Shown one piece after another: positions 34,883-48,239 of a stretch of 64,000 nt of DNA. The notes beneath the pieces are model-generated. The model was not told the origin of the DNA. It was given only the letters and a program-made list of their open reading frames with translations, and made no database searches. The translations under genes and the position numbers were made by a program. How positions within the stretch are numbered: the stretch's first letter is position 1; every line of letters starts with the position of its first letter. Source of the DNA: Lingula anatina (lineage: Eukaryota; Brachiopoda; Lingulata; Lingulida; Lingulidae); NCBI RefSeq assembly GCF_001039355.2, contig NW_019775472.1, forward strand, positions 1-64,000, in the 5' to 3' direction.

Positions 34883-37398
34883 ACTCGGCGGCCTACGGCT
34901 CTGGAGTCTTGTAAAAAGCTTTTAGGTGCCTTTTAGTTTCATCAGCAGATATAAGTGACTTTATGGTATTTTCATATTTTTCCTAAGAGAAAATTCACAT
35001 TTGTTTTATTCTTTTTCGTAGCATTGACTACCCTGTACTTAGATTGACAAAATGCAACATCTCTGTGTTCGTTGGCTGAGCAAAAGCAAAAGCAACTAAT
35101 ACAATATAGTTGTAGGTAAACCATACCACAGAACGTTCGAAAAGCATTGTTACTCCTTGTTCTTTTTACACCCTTTTGTCAATTCAATCTTTACATGTAC
35201 ACTGTAGTTGGTTATGCTGCACATATATCAGTAAGTAAATATCTGAAGCTCATGTTGGTCATTTCGGAATAATGCGCTTCATTTTAGTAGTCTAATTCAA
35301 TATATGAATCGATAGTACAATACGAAGTTAAGTCTCAGAACAAGAAGTCAGGGAAATATGTTAAAAACAAATAATTAAAACTTGCGGAGAGAGAGCACAA
35401 AGAATTTTTTTTCTTTTGGCTCACTTTGCTCATCATCTCTGCATAATTCATTCAGGACAAGGTTCCCTCATATCCTACGTCTTCCCAATAGGGACAAGCG
35501 ACTATTTCTACGTCGAAATAACGTCCTCCAAAGCGTCTGCTAATTCCAACTGCGTACAGCACAGAGAGCCGTTTGTTCTGAATCACCTGTTTTAAAATTA
35601 GGTGAATCGGACCCTTTATTAAATCAAATTTATCTATGTGGTACTAATCCCTGAATAAGTGTGTCTTCCTTATTACCACTCCCTGTCTATACAATCGCGC
35701 GATGCCGTGATACCGAGTGGTCAAAATTGATTTAAATATAATACTTACATAGCGTACCGGTTCGCTTAATTAAGGGTGGGTTGCTTAATTTTTGCTAAAG
35801 CTTGTTCCTCATTTGAATCTTTAAATGTAATCAAACGTTAAACAAAAGCACAAATTGCATGGAATAGTTCGACAAACGAGATCTTTAAGGGTACATAATT
35901 CACTCCCGTTTTTTCAGTACACAGTTACCTTACTCCATACTTGCTTAATAACACAGTGCCACAAGACAATCATCTACTATCAGCAGAAATGGCATTGGAC
36001 TTTATGTCGTTCGTGTCATAAAATAGGATGCAAATTGGACTGCGTCCACATCATTTCCAGCCTATTAAACATGATTGATTTTGCTGCTCAATAATAACAT
36101 CCATATGGTATGTAGGTAGCGTGACGGATTAAATCGGCGTTAAATTAGTGACCACAACTCTGGTACCCCATGTTGTTCACTTATTGGAGAGGATGGTCTC
36201 TGCACGTGGTGGGCGCTACTCATGACTTTGCCACTTTGCAAGACCACTTCCCTAACGGTTTGAACGGAGTCGCGCCAAGGCAAGTCACTTTGTAAAAAAT
36301 GCGAAAGAAGTGATCAGGTGTCGCGACTTTATCACTTAGGGAACCCGCGGCACTTCAAAGGAAATATGAACGCCGTGCATCAGATTAACATTTCAGATGC
36401 CAGGATTTAATTTCGAATGATCAACGGCATTTTTCCGAGGACGAATTTAATAATGATATGAGCTAAGATTGCAGGCGCGCTTTGTAAATACTGCGGGAGT
36501 CGTGGCTGCTATGGGCGCAATTGTAGATTGGATAGATTGCTATCGAAGTTGTTCTACTATGGTGTACCATTACGCGTGGCGTCAGATTTCCCAGAATTTT
36601 TCCTAAGTAGTTTTAGTTCTAAGAAGCCGTGTAGACGTGTGTTCACCGTTTATTCTAGGTCTAGCGTGATAAATAACAGCGGCGGCTTATTCAGGAGAGA
36701 ATGTCTAAGCACAGGTATTATTACCTGAGAATTTTATTACACAAGGGACAGAAAAGAGCAGGGAAGTGTCCTTCGCGAAGCAACTTTAATCGGAAGCTGT
36801 ATTCCGTGTGGATCGCAAGTTCATTAAGATAACCTTTTGCGGTAAACTTTTGCCAAGACGGCCAAGCCTCGGCGTTATAAACACATCAAGGCGTCTGGCG
36901 TAAGGCAATCCGCTGGCAAGAATACTAGACGAGTCACTACAGGGGATGTGTCAGGTCTTCCCTATAGCGAAGTTAAAAAAAGGAAAGATGACACCTGTCG
37001 CGTATTTCTTTCTACGAAGGATGTCGCTGATGTTTGCCATTTGCATCATACAACGACGCACCATCATTTAACAAGAAAAATGATTGAGATGTCAGCTCAG
37101 TGCGTATGAACGGTGTATCTGAAAGTTTAGTCAATATCTAACTTGTGCTGTATATGTAGGAACTTGGGAGGTAAATTCACTGGAGGTGATCTGCTCGCGA
37201 GTACATAGACTCAGTCAACAACGCTGCGTGTAGATGTTATCAAGGATCACCGCAGCCGTGTGACAGCTGAACGTTGGCACCAGGGGGATAGAGTCAATTG
37301 GGTGAGTTGCTCTTGCGTTTAACTCTACACCGGATGGCTACAGTGTATAACTGTTGTGTAGCGTGTGTGGAGCGCACTTTGTACAGGTAAAGAGCAGG

Positions 37399-37401
<3 letters not shown>

Positions 37402-37450
<49 letters not shown>

Positions 37451-37471
37451 CGTGTGTGTGTGTGTGTCTGT

Positions 37472-37511
<40 letters not shown>

Positions 37512-37540
37512 AAGAGCAAGAGAGCAAGAGAGAGAGAGCG
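37402..37540. repeat. Compound (GT)n(GA)n microsatellite, about 139 bp
   Basis: About 34 GT units with two interruptions, then about 33 GA units with a few substitutions. The predicted CVCVC and ERERE peptides across it are artefacts. Confidence 0.95.
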
Positions 37541-37757
37541 AAAAAGAGTTGCTCTGAAACTCTATTCTTGTTCATCAAATGGATGAACTTTTTATGCTAT
37601 CCATGTACATGTAGGATATTACTCCCATCGATCAAGTCTTGATTAATATTTGAAGGTATGAGAAAGCTTTCTTGCGGAGACACGATATCACAAAGGTGTA
37701 TTAGCTGCCGCAAAGCCAGAAATACGAAAGACCTAGACTAGTGTATCGAAACTGAGA

Positions 37758-37904
37758 GTCAGTGTAACAGAGAGTCCGCCTTCCACCTTCCATTTAGTTA
37801 TATGGGTTAGGGTTAGCCTGACCTAAGTGGGTCAAAATCTAAGGCGAGGCTTACCTGGAAGCAGACTCTCTATCATGGAGGACTCTCTGACACGTTACAC
37901 CGAC
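37758..37904. mobile_element. Small inverted-repeat element
   Basis: The left end gtcagtgtaacagagagtcc and the right end ggactctctgacacgttaca (reverse complement shares gtgtaac and agagagtcc with a 5-bp insertion) enclose about 100 bp. Probably a MITE-type element; no second copy was found here. Confidence 0.45.
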
Positions 37905-38083
37905 TGCTTATTTTGTCTTGAATCCCCCTCGTGTAGCCTATATTGCTGTCGATAGCGAGACTTTGAAGCCCCCCACCCGTACCCTCACCCCCAAAGAAAG
38001 ACTGTTTTTTCTCTCTGCTTATCGGCATCTGTTTGATCATACATGTAAAATGGGCAATTGTGCCCAAATATGAGATACATGTA

Positions 38084-38086
<3 letters not shown>

Positions 38087-38131
<45 letters not shown>
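38087..38131. repeat. (GT)n microsatellite
   Basis: About 22 uninterrupted GT units. Confidence 0.95.
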
Positions 38132-38132
<1 letters not shown>

Positions 38133-40691
38133 AGTTGGGATGGATTGGAGAGCGTTATGGTAAAAAAATGTTTTGACAATTACATCAACACTACACGATG
38201 ATGACGTGCAGAATGACACAAATATATTGTTGAAATATTTAAGCGCTGTTACTATGAGACGAGACGAAAAGCATATTTATCCCAAACAGATAACATGAAG
38301 AAGGTTTACGTTTTTTCCGTTTAAAGTACACAGGGTACACGTATGACTCAACTCTTTTTCTGTCTGGAACACTTAGAAAAGGTGTCGTCGCATGTAGTTC
38401 TTTGAAACATTAAATTACTCATGGAATAATCTGTGTATTGCAGATTGTCAAAAAAGCATCCAGGTGTCCTGGCATAGCAGGCATGAGGTTAAAAAGTGTA
38501 TTGCAACTCCAATTTCTGGAAGAATGCACTGCTGGCATATTATTTTCCCTTCAAGGATTAGTTTGGGTTTTGCGTGTCTACGAGTTTGTGTAAAGTCGTG
38601 TTATTGCTGTTCATTTATTTCTTTCGTCAATCAAATCTAGATACCTTACCTTTTCACATTAGAAACTCACAGTGCGAGTCATGGGTGAAACTGAAACTGT
38701 AAACGAGTTGCTTGTTGAATATGTGTGGGTATTTTTTTCAGACTTCAAGCCTTCCCGATACCGTTCGCAGACAGAATTTCTTTACAATTTCATATCAATA
38801 CAAAAACATGTACATGTATATGCTTACTCGCAGGACGAAATCTTACTTAACAAATGAAAACGGTGTCATTTTATGGCGGTTCGTGTTAACTGGAAGGCAT
38901 TCATCGTGAATATATAAGCCAAAATGTCACAGTTATTTCGAATGGTACTGCTAAGCAAACGCGTCTTAAACAAATAACTGTGGTAAAAAAAGACTACACC
39001 ATGGCGTCATATATTTTACTGGGAGACATATCAAGCTCTTAAATGCGTCTTTGCACTCAGTTGTCGTTTATCGCCATGTATGAATCATGGTTCATCAGTC
39101 GTGCATTGTGCCCTTGGGTATGTCAATTTAATTTTCCGAAACATCAGTTTATGTGAATCTTTGACAAAACGTATTTGCTGTTCCACTTTCACGGAAGTCT
39201 GATATGATTTATGATTTCTAGACTAGTCAGGCGTGTAACTGTGTTGAATTCAAAGTTTGTTTTAGATGGAATATCAAGTATTTATGGCCTGCACGTTGGC
39301 CACTGGCATATGCGTGGCTGACAAGCAGGTGTGGTGGGTGGGTGCTACACCCGTTGATCGTTAGGCATTTATATTTTCTTCATATCGTAAGTTATTCACC
39401 CATAGGAGTAAAACTTAGAGAAAGTCAGTACTCTCTTTTTTTCTCTTGCAAGTTAGTATAATTTGGAGTTACGTTCATTGTTGTGGACACAAATCACCCT
39501 AAGGAAAAATTCGTTGATTTAGTCCACTAGTACCAATACTCCATAGAGTAAAGAGACTTCAAACGAACTGCTTACGGCACCATATTAGACATACATAACC
39601 CAAAGTAACAATGGTTCATTGGATGCATATATTGTGAAATGGCACATAATATTCAGTCAATTTATCCAGATAATTCCAGGCAGCTTTTTGCTCCACACAC
39701 AACTAGGCTTATCGAGCATGACAATACCGTTTGTTCATTTAAAACCTACATTATTTTGAACTTTGGTACGGAAAAGGTGAAACATGACAATTGATTTTAT
39801 GACCAAGAAAAAAAACAGTTTCATAAGATGTCCAGAGGTTCAAATAACAACACAATAACAGATGCATTTTATTTGGTCTAGCAGATTTATGAAATCTTAA
39901 TGATTAAAACTGCCCATTTATTTCATTTGCAATTTAACAATGTGAATTGATATGTGAACATTTGTCAACCGTAACTCTCATATCTCTCTTATGTATAATT
40001 ATATTTTTGTCTTTGTTGCGATCCAATTGTAATTTTAATGAGGCATGACGTTTATGACAATTTCGATATAGCTTGGCCCCGCTTTGTGCTACCTGTAAGT
40101 GTAAATAAACATCGAATCCGATACCATTCCGTATTGAATTAATATCCTGAAATATGAAAATCGGCGGTATATCAAACAAAAGGTTTATTATTACAAAAGT
40201 GCATCTAGTGCCATTTTATATTCCATATCATATTGTAGAGTCGGGATCTGGATAGACAAAGCATAGAATTGTCTATTTTACAGATATAAACTTTGGACAG
40301 TTAAATGTGAAATGCGGGCGAAACGTGAAACGCGTCTGTTTGGTTTTGATATCTCGATTAATATTAAGTATTTGATATATAAATCGTGTTTTATTCCCCA
40401 AATTAAAACACCCTACCTCCACAGAATTAAGTTAAAAGAGGGATTAAATTCTTGACATATAGGGCACAATGTAGATTAGTGGGAACATGCGTTGTTACGT
40501 AGTTTTGCTATGAACCGGTTTCACTTTCGATTAGGACCAAAGAGTGGGTACCTTGGCCTTATTGGATTTAGTCCAGATTTCTTGGTTATGCTGTTACCCC
40601 CTCACACCTGAATTTTCATAGATATATCACCGTTACATTTGTAACAAATCTAGATCAATTCACTTCATTTGATTTCGGGTTCGTCGACAGT

Positions 40692-40821
40692 CACCCTGAG
40701 CTTCAGAGATAACTTGACACTAACCTCTTCACTATAGCCTATCTTCATCGTGTAACTTGACACGATGAAGATAGGCTATAGTGAAGAGGTTAATGTCAAG
40801 TTATCTCTGAAGCTCAGGGTG
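40692..40821. repeat. Near-perfect long hairpin: two 62-bp arms, 6-nt loop
   Basis: Left arm 40692-40753 and right arm 40760-40821 are reverse complements at 61 of 62 positions (the one mismatch is at gacaCtaacc against gacaTtaacc). The loop is aacttg. Flanking sequence shows no further complementarity. No open frame. Confidence 0.95.
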
Positions 40822-41529
40822 TTGATGGTACCAAAGGAAGTTAATTCACATACTAGAATAGTGGGTGGAGCCAGCGGGGCATTTATATTATAAAAAAACG
40901 CCATTATCTTGGACAGTCATTTGTCATTGTGATTCGCCTCATTTTGATAACCGTTTACTATTCCAAACTTCACATAACTGTTATAAAAAAGACTCTTAAT
41001 TGCAAGGTCATTTCCTCCTTTTAATTCCTTTCAGATCAATATTTTCTAATTCCACTGACACCAATTATTGAAACAATTATTGGGCCATATGGGTTAATCA
41101 CTTCGTAATTTAAAACTACTGACCTGACAGCATATACAGTAGGCTGTATATGTTTTGAAATATAGAAAGGCCTATAATCAGAAGCAACGGAATGGTACCT
41201 GAGCACCAGAGACAGATTAACGATGCTATTCCGTATTTAAAATGATATGCTAGCTAGAGGCATTGATCAAGTCGTTATGGATACATAGGAATAGAACGTG
41301 GCTGAAACGCACCAATATGAAAGCAATGTTAAAGGTGCTTACATATAAAAATGTGAAAGTCTGGAGTCATTAACTGAATGTATTATTTTCATTGTCCCAA
41401 CGTACTCAATTAGTTATCAATTTTCTCATCTTTGCACCGGCACTGGGTGTAATCATCTTACAGAATGGTTTGCCTTTAAGCTTTTATCTAAGTGACAGGA
41501 TAGGTAATATGAGAGTGTAAATGTCATAC

Positions 41530-41661
41530 AATTTCATTTCCTCATGAATAGCAAAGGCATTGCCTTTACATATAATTTTATTTCCTTATAAATAGCAATG
41601 ACATTCCCTTTACATATAATTTCATTTCCTTATGAATAGCAATGACATTGCCCTTTAAGTC
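41530..41661. repeat. Three tandem copies of a 44-bp unit
   Basis: Units start at 41530, 41574 and 41618, each aatttcatttccttatgaat-like followed by agcaatgacattgcc and ctttacatat. Copies differ at a few positions, so the array is not brand new. Confidence 0.9.
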
Positions 41662-44600
41662 ATTTGCAAACGATAACATACGTCGCTTTATTTTAACTTC
41701 TAATCTATAAAATATACTTTTTTCATTGCCGATAATCACCTAAACATGACCTGGGAACTTAGTGGCATAAATTTGAATATGAGACAAAAGTATTTAGAAG
41801 AACAGAAATATATCCACAATATTATGCATGTAGATAGGACTTGGTTTTACTTGATGCCCTTTTCTTTTCTTTGTCATTATTAAGTTTTTTCAATTGTTTC
41901 AGTTCTGTGTACAAATGTAAAGGTAATATATATATATATATATATCTGTTCAACATGTTTTTTTAAAGCTCTACTGCAAACCCTGTTCCCAGGTAAACGG
42001 CGTTACGTCAGTGGCACTGTTAATCAATTCTTCCAGAGGCTGCCCTACCCCCCAGAGAGGCGTCCTTGCTAATTATAGGTTGGTGAAGATAACTTATCCT
42101 TTTTTCCCTCGGAGAGACGCTCCCAGATTGGAATGGCGCGTTGCTATCGGCCATAATACAAAACGTAACTTTGATATTCACAATTTATATATTAATAGTG
42201 CTGTCGGCTACATTATTGAATACACCCAAGAGTGCATATTTAATGCAGAAGAATGTGGGAAATCACCATGTTTATATCATATATCATACTTATTGATTAG
42301 CAGTTATAAAAATATGCTGTACAATGAAGGTATTTTTGCGTTAGAATCCAGGTTGCCTCTCCTGAAATTCAAGAAGCGTGAAAATGTTTGGCTTTTGATT
42401 CTCTATGTAGTCTGTACAATCAAGCGCATGGATTTAAAGATCGTCGTTTTGCATGTAGTCATGTGTGTATTTTATGCCAGTGACAGACAGAAACCCAGAC
42501 GGACACACAGACAGACAGACAACGGGCGGGGACGGACACACAGCCAATAGACGGATGGAAAACAACACACACACACACATTTGAATGTAAGCCATGCGTA
42601 GCATTCGGTTCAACTTCGGTCGTGCAATGAAGATAACGTATTTTGATGGTTGCTGTATCGGCAGCAGTATCGCTACCGCATTGCCATAGTAACGTCCACT
42701 GAGCAGTGACGCCGACGGCTCCTCTGATAAAAAGCACGGCGATCAGCGCCAAGGCTGACAATTTGTTGTGGAACAATCAGACTTAATTCCGTTCCATTTC
42801 CCCTCGCCAGCGGTTATACCGTTGTAGGGCATTTTTCTTCTTTGTTGGACAATTACCAGTACTGTGATTGGATTTTAAATGAGTCAAGCATGAAAATATC
42901 TAGTATTAAGGCAACATGCAGCTTAAGATATTCTGAAGAACTGACAGGCATAGTTAAGAGGTCCTCTTATATTTTATACCACCTGCTGTCATGCACGTGC
43001 TTAGAGGGGAAATATATCTTTTAACTTTATTGGTTATACATGTACCTTTGTAATATTGTCACAATCTGCTGTTCGGTAGTTATGAAAAAAGATCTGTGGT
43101 CCAAAAAGAAGGTGGGGTGACAGGAACATTTATATAAAATGATTTCCTGAATGTAAATATGGTGAGTTAATTTTTTAATACGGGGACGTATGTTAACCTT
43201 GATACATGCTCTTTTACACGAAGTGATCTTATGTGTTTTGGCCGATAGATGGCTGCACCGTGTGTAACTTGAATCCAGTCAAAGATTGATGAGACTGTAA
43301 ATCTTTTTAATACAGTTCAGTTAAGCCTCATTTCCCACAAATTTGATTCCCAGCATTTTGTGGCTTATATTAAGGCCTGTGCCAAGTACATTTTAAACCA
43401 CCGGTGCGTCTCACAGAGAATAGATAGATGCATGTTTTGCTTTCCTTATTTTGAATCTGAAAATAATTCTCCATAGTTAGGGGCTGTTTCTGTGTTTAAG
43501 TAACGTTTTGAATTATAAATCGGGGTTATGTTACTGACATGCATATTGTTTGCCATACATATCTTTAATAATTATAAAAAAGCCGCAAATGATTCAGTTC
43601 TGATCGATATTTAGAATCAATGATATGTAAACCAGAAACATCTTTCTTTTGAAAGGGTTGGTAATATAACGTGGGTGTCAGGTTTTAAGGTTTAAGTATT
43701 TACAAAAAAAATAGAAATGTGTTATCTCAGAGCAATATCGCCATCAAATTGCACAAAATTTATATTATATTATATTATATTATATTATATTATATTATAT
43801 TATATTATATTATATTATATTATATTGAACATGCATGGATAATTGCCCCTTATTTGATGGAATATTTTGCATATAGAGAAGAGAAAATGGTTTTTCGATT
43901 ATCTCGACTACGTTTAGCTTATTTAGTTTTTTCAATAAACACGGTAGTTTTCATCATTACACTCGCACTTGCATTTTTTTTTTTTTTTTTTTTTTTTTTT
44001 GCCGTGTAGTATATCTTTTTTTCGATATTATATATATACATGTATATATATACCAGTACGCGGATCTTAGGTAGCTCGTTAAGTAGTACCCTTGTACATC
44101 TAGTTACACACTTATGGTTCTTCTGAAGTCGAGCAGGGAATCCAATGGGGTCTTACATAACTGGCTAAACCAACTGAAAATAACGAATTGGCTTCCATCC
44201 AGAGATGACTCCCTTTAAGATTGAGGGCTGTGATAAAGGATTCTTCATTTCCAGCGATTAATACATCACTGTTACCTGAATTAAAGTCGCATGGTAAGGT
44301 TCACAACACATTTTATAGATTGGATGTCTTTTGGCTATTTCGATAATTTGATGTCCTCATGGAGGAAAATTGCAGAATTTCACATGCTATTGTGTTTAAT
44401 AAAGTGGTAAATCACATAGGTATAATATATCTGAAAGCTACAAAGTTACCATCAACAACAGAAAGTTTTGTTTCAAGATAGCTGTGTTTCCAGTTAGTTT
44501 AACCGAAGTGTTATCGGAAAAGAAATTGAAAATACCATACCAATGTGTTCACAATGTGTTCGATTTACATTTGATCTGGTCAGAAGCATCATCCTCTATG

Positions 44601-47600
44601 GAGTCTATGGATAATTTTAATGTACGTGGTTTAATCACTACTTAAAGTCTGGTCTAACCTGATTTAACATCAAATGTTCTAAACACTGTGGGTTTGGATC
44701 TGAGATCTATACTGGAGACAAATGTAAATACAACATCAACATGTACACAAGTTGAGACGTTGAAGTGATCGTTGTATAAGTGGCTGTTGTCAAATCTGTT
44801 GTAGAATGCTCAGGGTAAAATCGTCTCGTTCGGTCGACCGATAATGCTGATAAAATGGAAGGGAAGAAGTTACAATAAAATGGCATATGACATGCATGTA
44901 CAAAATTCACTCTGGGGAGCTAAGCAAATTGCCCACTTTCTAAATTCAAATGGATAAAAAAGAAAAAATACAACATATCCCACACAACTAAATAGGTATT
45001 AAGCAGGAATTAACACCTCACAACCTCTGGAACATGTATATGTAACTTAATACATAAAGCTTAAGGTCCGAACATAATAGAACCTGTGACCGACATGAGC
45101 TCGAACTGCAATCGAATTTTAGGAGAAAAAGATTCAATTTACGACCTAAAGACCTGCTTGGCTACGTTGCAGGTAAAAACAACCTAGTCCAAAGAAAAAA
45201 TCAGTGGCCGCTTGGGTGACGGACACATTGTATACGTTATTCTATCAAATAAGGGATGAGCCAGCGGCCTGCTGTATCGACAAAATGATCAGAGCGTCAC
45301 TCAAGGAAATAAAAAGAATTAAAGAAATAGTGGCTCATGTTTCAGAATTTTGGGAAGCCATAGAAGTCAAAACGTGCATTTTATAAGACTGCGGGCAAAA
45401 CACCTTGGAAAGAAATTCCAGGTGAAAGTACAAATAGTCTAATACCGACATTGCTTTTGTGGCCTACGTCTTTTTTTTTTTTAAGTTTGAGAGTGTGTTA
45501 AGAGTCTGAGACGAAGAATTAAACGTGCTGCAAGCAAAGCCATACAGTAGTATAAAGTATACTTTCATGGAATTAAAGTGTTTTTAGCTGGAAAGCAATG
45601 TTCGTTGAGTTTTTCTATCCACTCAAATTTTTAAGCTGGAAACCGTGCCACAAGCAACACCGTGGGATGAATTTTTAGAAAATAAAAAAGAATCTGGATG
45701 AAAAAGACATGTCTGATATTGCCAAACCACATTCGCAAGGTTCCTCAGCGGAATCGTCGGTATGCTTATTTTTCTTTCTGACTATATTTGGTGTATGAAG
45801 TGAACATTTCCATGCTTAATTTAAGTAACAAGGCTTATATGTTATCAACAAGGGGCCTCGAAGTACTTGATCCTGTGACTGAAAAGGCAGACATGGGTGA
45901 TATATGCTAAACAGTAAATACCTCCATTATGCGCAATACTGATATTCGGTTTAGGTGTACAGTTATATATGTTTGGCTTAAGGATGGAGTCCAGTGCTAA
46001 GAATCGAGCATTCGCGTACCGCAAGTTACAAAACGGCGGTGAGTTCACATTCTTTTTCAGTATATTCATCAAGGAAAGAGATATGGCCACTGATTAAGAA
46101 CGGACCATTGTTCTTGTTATGGTGTAACAAAATATTTTAGGTCTTTGGCTTCTGGAATATACATCTAATACACTGTATCATAGAACCTTTATCAGATTTA
46201 GGGCATCAAATTGAACTACCGGCCTATACATGTATATGTATAAAAAACTGGACGTTCTATAGGTTTGCCACTGCAATGTAAAATGTCAAAGATACCTTTA
46301 ATGTCTAATTGAAATTAGAGGTGATGATGAATGGTCACATTGCCTGAAAAGAAGCGATAAGTGATTTATCTGTCTGTGTTATTTCATTGTCTTCGAAAGC
46401 AGCTGCGATCCAGGCTTGAGGTCATAAATTTACCCTATACCTTGCCTACCTGTTGTGAAGGAAGGTTGGTTTCAATGCCTTAAAGGAGGATTCCAATGAA
46501 TCAATTTCAGAATATAAGCGGCGAATCTATAGCGATTGCTGATACCCGTCTTTAATTGTTTTTATTTTTTTCATTCAAGATGACATGTGCTATCTTTAAG
46601 ACATAAGGAATCGTTTGAGATAACAGTCCCTATGTACATTATGTGCCCAGATAAAGTAAAACCGAACGGAATTTTATTCGATCTCTATATGGAACAATGA
46701 TCAATCCTCACTAGACGTTTTTGACAATGATAAATGCAAAGAGCTAAACATTTCGCTTTCTTTAAAACGATAAAACACGGGGTATCATGTTGCATTTTTA
46801 TTCGCCTTTTCATTTGTTTTCTCTCCAGCTAATTTTCCAAGTGATTCGATTTTCTGAATTTTCTATGTTCAGTCTGATATTAAGAGCCTTCCGAAAGCTC
46901 TCAATATTCAGGTTACAGCTAGTCTTTTCCAAATACCATAATGGTGCCGTGCACTTTAAACCGCAGGTTTAATGTAATACAATAAGAATGATATCTCACA
47001 CAAACAATATCTGTTTCGTTAGCACACGCATCTACAGTGCTTTTATTAGAGTTACAGTTTTATTGTCTTTTTTGTTTTGTTCACTGATACGAGCTGAAAA
47101 ACATGATTCGTATTTGGTCCACAAAGAGAAATGTTGCTCGAATTCGATTAACAAAATTTATCTGGGGGCGCCTGCACTGGGCTCGGCCATTACAACAGCT
47201 TGAGTACTAAACATTTCTTTGGGTAATGTTGCATATTGATATACTTTAATGGGTATTCTACACATAAAACCTGTTGCCCTGCAGTTATTTTCTGATATGA
47301 TTCTAATCACCCATATAAGTAACTCTGCAGCGAATTTCCCCTAATTTCATTAATTTCCTATAGCATATGGACATTAGTGAAATGAAAGTCAAATATCAAA
47401 TCTACGATAGAGAGGACTTTTAGAAACTACTTATGTCAATTAATCGCGCAAACCTCTGTATCACGGAAGTAGACGAATTATAGTATAACTGGCCACATGT
47501 TCGATTTAGAGAATATTGACTGCTCGTACACATTGCACTCACGCACGCACGAGCACGCGCGCACACACACACATACACACACACACACACACTCACGCGC

Positions 47601-48239
47601 ATGCACACCGTACTTATCAAAAGAGATACATGTATCTGAGGGGCGTCATTCCATTTAAACAGTACTTTCAATTACCATGATTTTCAGGCTGATAAAAAAA
47701 TAAAATAAAAAATGCCCCTTCTTTATTAATGCAATAGAAGCAGTTCATGATATTTTTTACCTACTGAAAAACGGGGTACATCTTTAGAGAACAGCAATGC
47801 TTAATTTTGCTGAAAGCACTACACACTTATTTTTATAAAATGATTACACGTCAATATTCTGTGATATCACAGCATATCCTGCCAGGTTACCGAAGATTGT
47901 TTTGATTAATCTAACTTCATATTTAGAATATAAGGTTGCGTTGAGTCTACTGTTCTACGAGCAATGAGCGATGCAAATGTATTAACGATTTTATCCGGTG
48001 ACACGTGAGATTGGAAAAATACTAGATTAGAAATGCAAATAGAAAAGATGTATTACTGAATACTTCACACATTACCATGTTATTTTATTTTTTTTTCTTT
48101 TCTTTTTTTTTTTGTAGATTCGTGGCACGAGATAAAGAATGCCGATACAAACCAATGACTAGGTTTTAACAATCAGCATTTTAGACAACTGTGTGTTCTT
48201 TTTACTCCAAAATGTATCCCCTTAGCATTACCCTTCCTC
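41662..48239. other. Intergenic DNA, no supported gene
   Basis: AT-rich, with a (TATAT)n pentanucleotide array (43759-43826), a poly-T run (43974-44000), a 24-bp TA palindrome centred on acatgt (44029-44052) and a CA-rich stretch (47540-47595). The 179-codon open frame at 42011-42550 has no domain and ends in low-complexity DNA. Confidence 0.5.
43759..43826. repeat. (TATAT)n pentanucleotide array
   Basis: About 13 head-to-tail copies of a five-base AT unit, uninterrupted. Confidence 0.95.

Larger units (their letters stand above)
34883..40680. other. Intergenic DNA, no supported gene
   Basis: Contains two long microsatellites (37402-37540 and 38087-38131) and a small inverted-repeat element (37758-37904). 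The part at about 35.9-37.3 kb is less AT-rich than its surroundings and could hold a regulatory block or noncoding transcript, but I see no splice-supported coding sequence. Confidence 0.45.

Noticed and set aside
37325..37642. Open frames of CVCVC, ERERE and THTHT repeats
   Set aside because: Pure translation of a (GT)n(GA)n microsatellite.
40692..40821. Hairpin as a microRNA precursor
   Set aside because: Arms are too long and too perfect for a typical animal pre-miRNA; without small-RNA data a miRNA call is not supported.
42011..42550. Open frame of 179 codons on the plus strand
   Set aside because: No domain, signal peptide or splice context; composition changes abruptly and the end runs into cagaca/cacaca low-complexity DNA.
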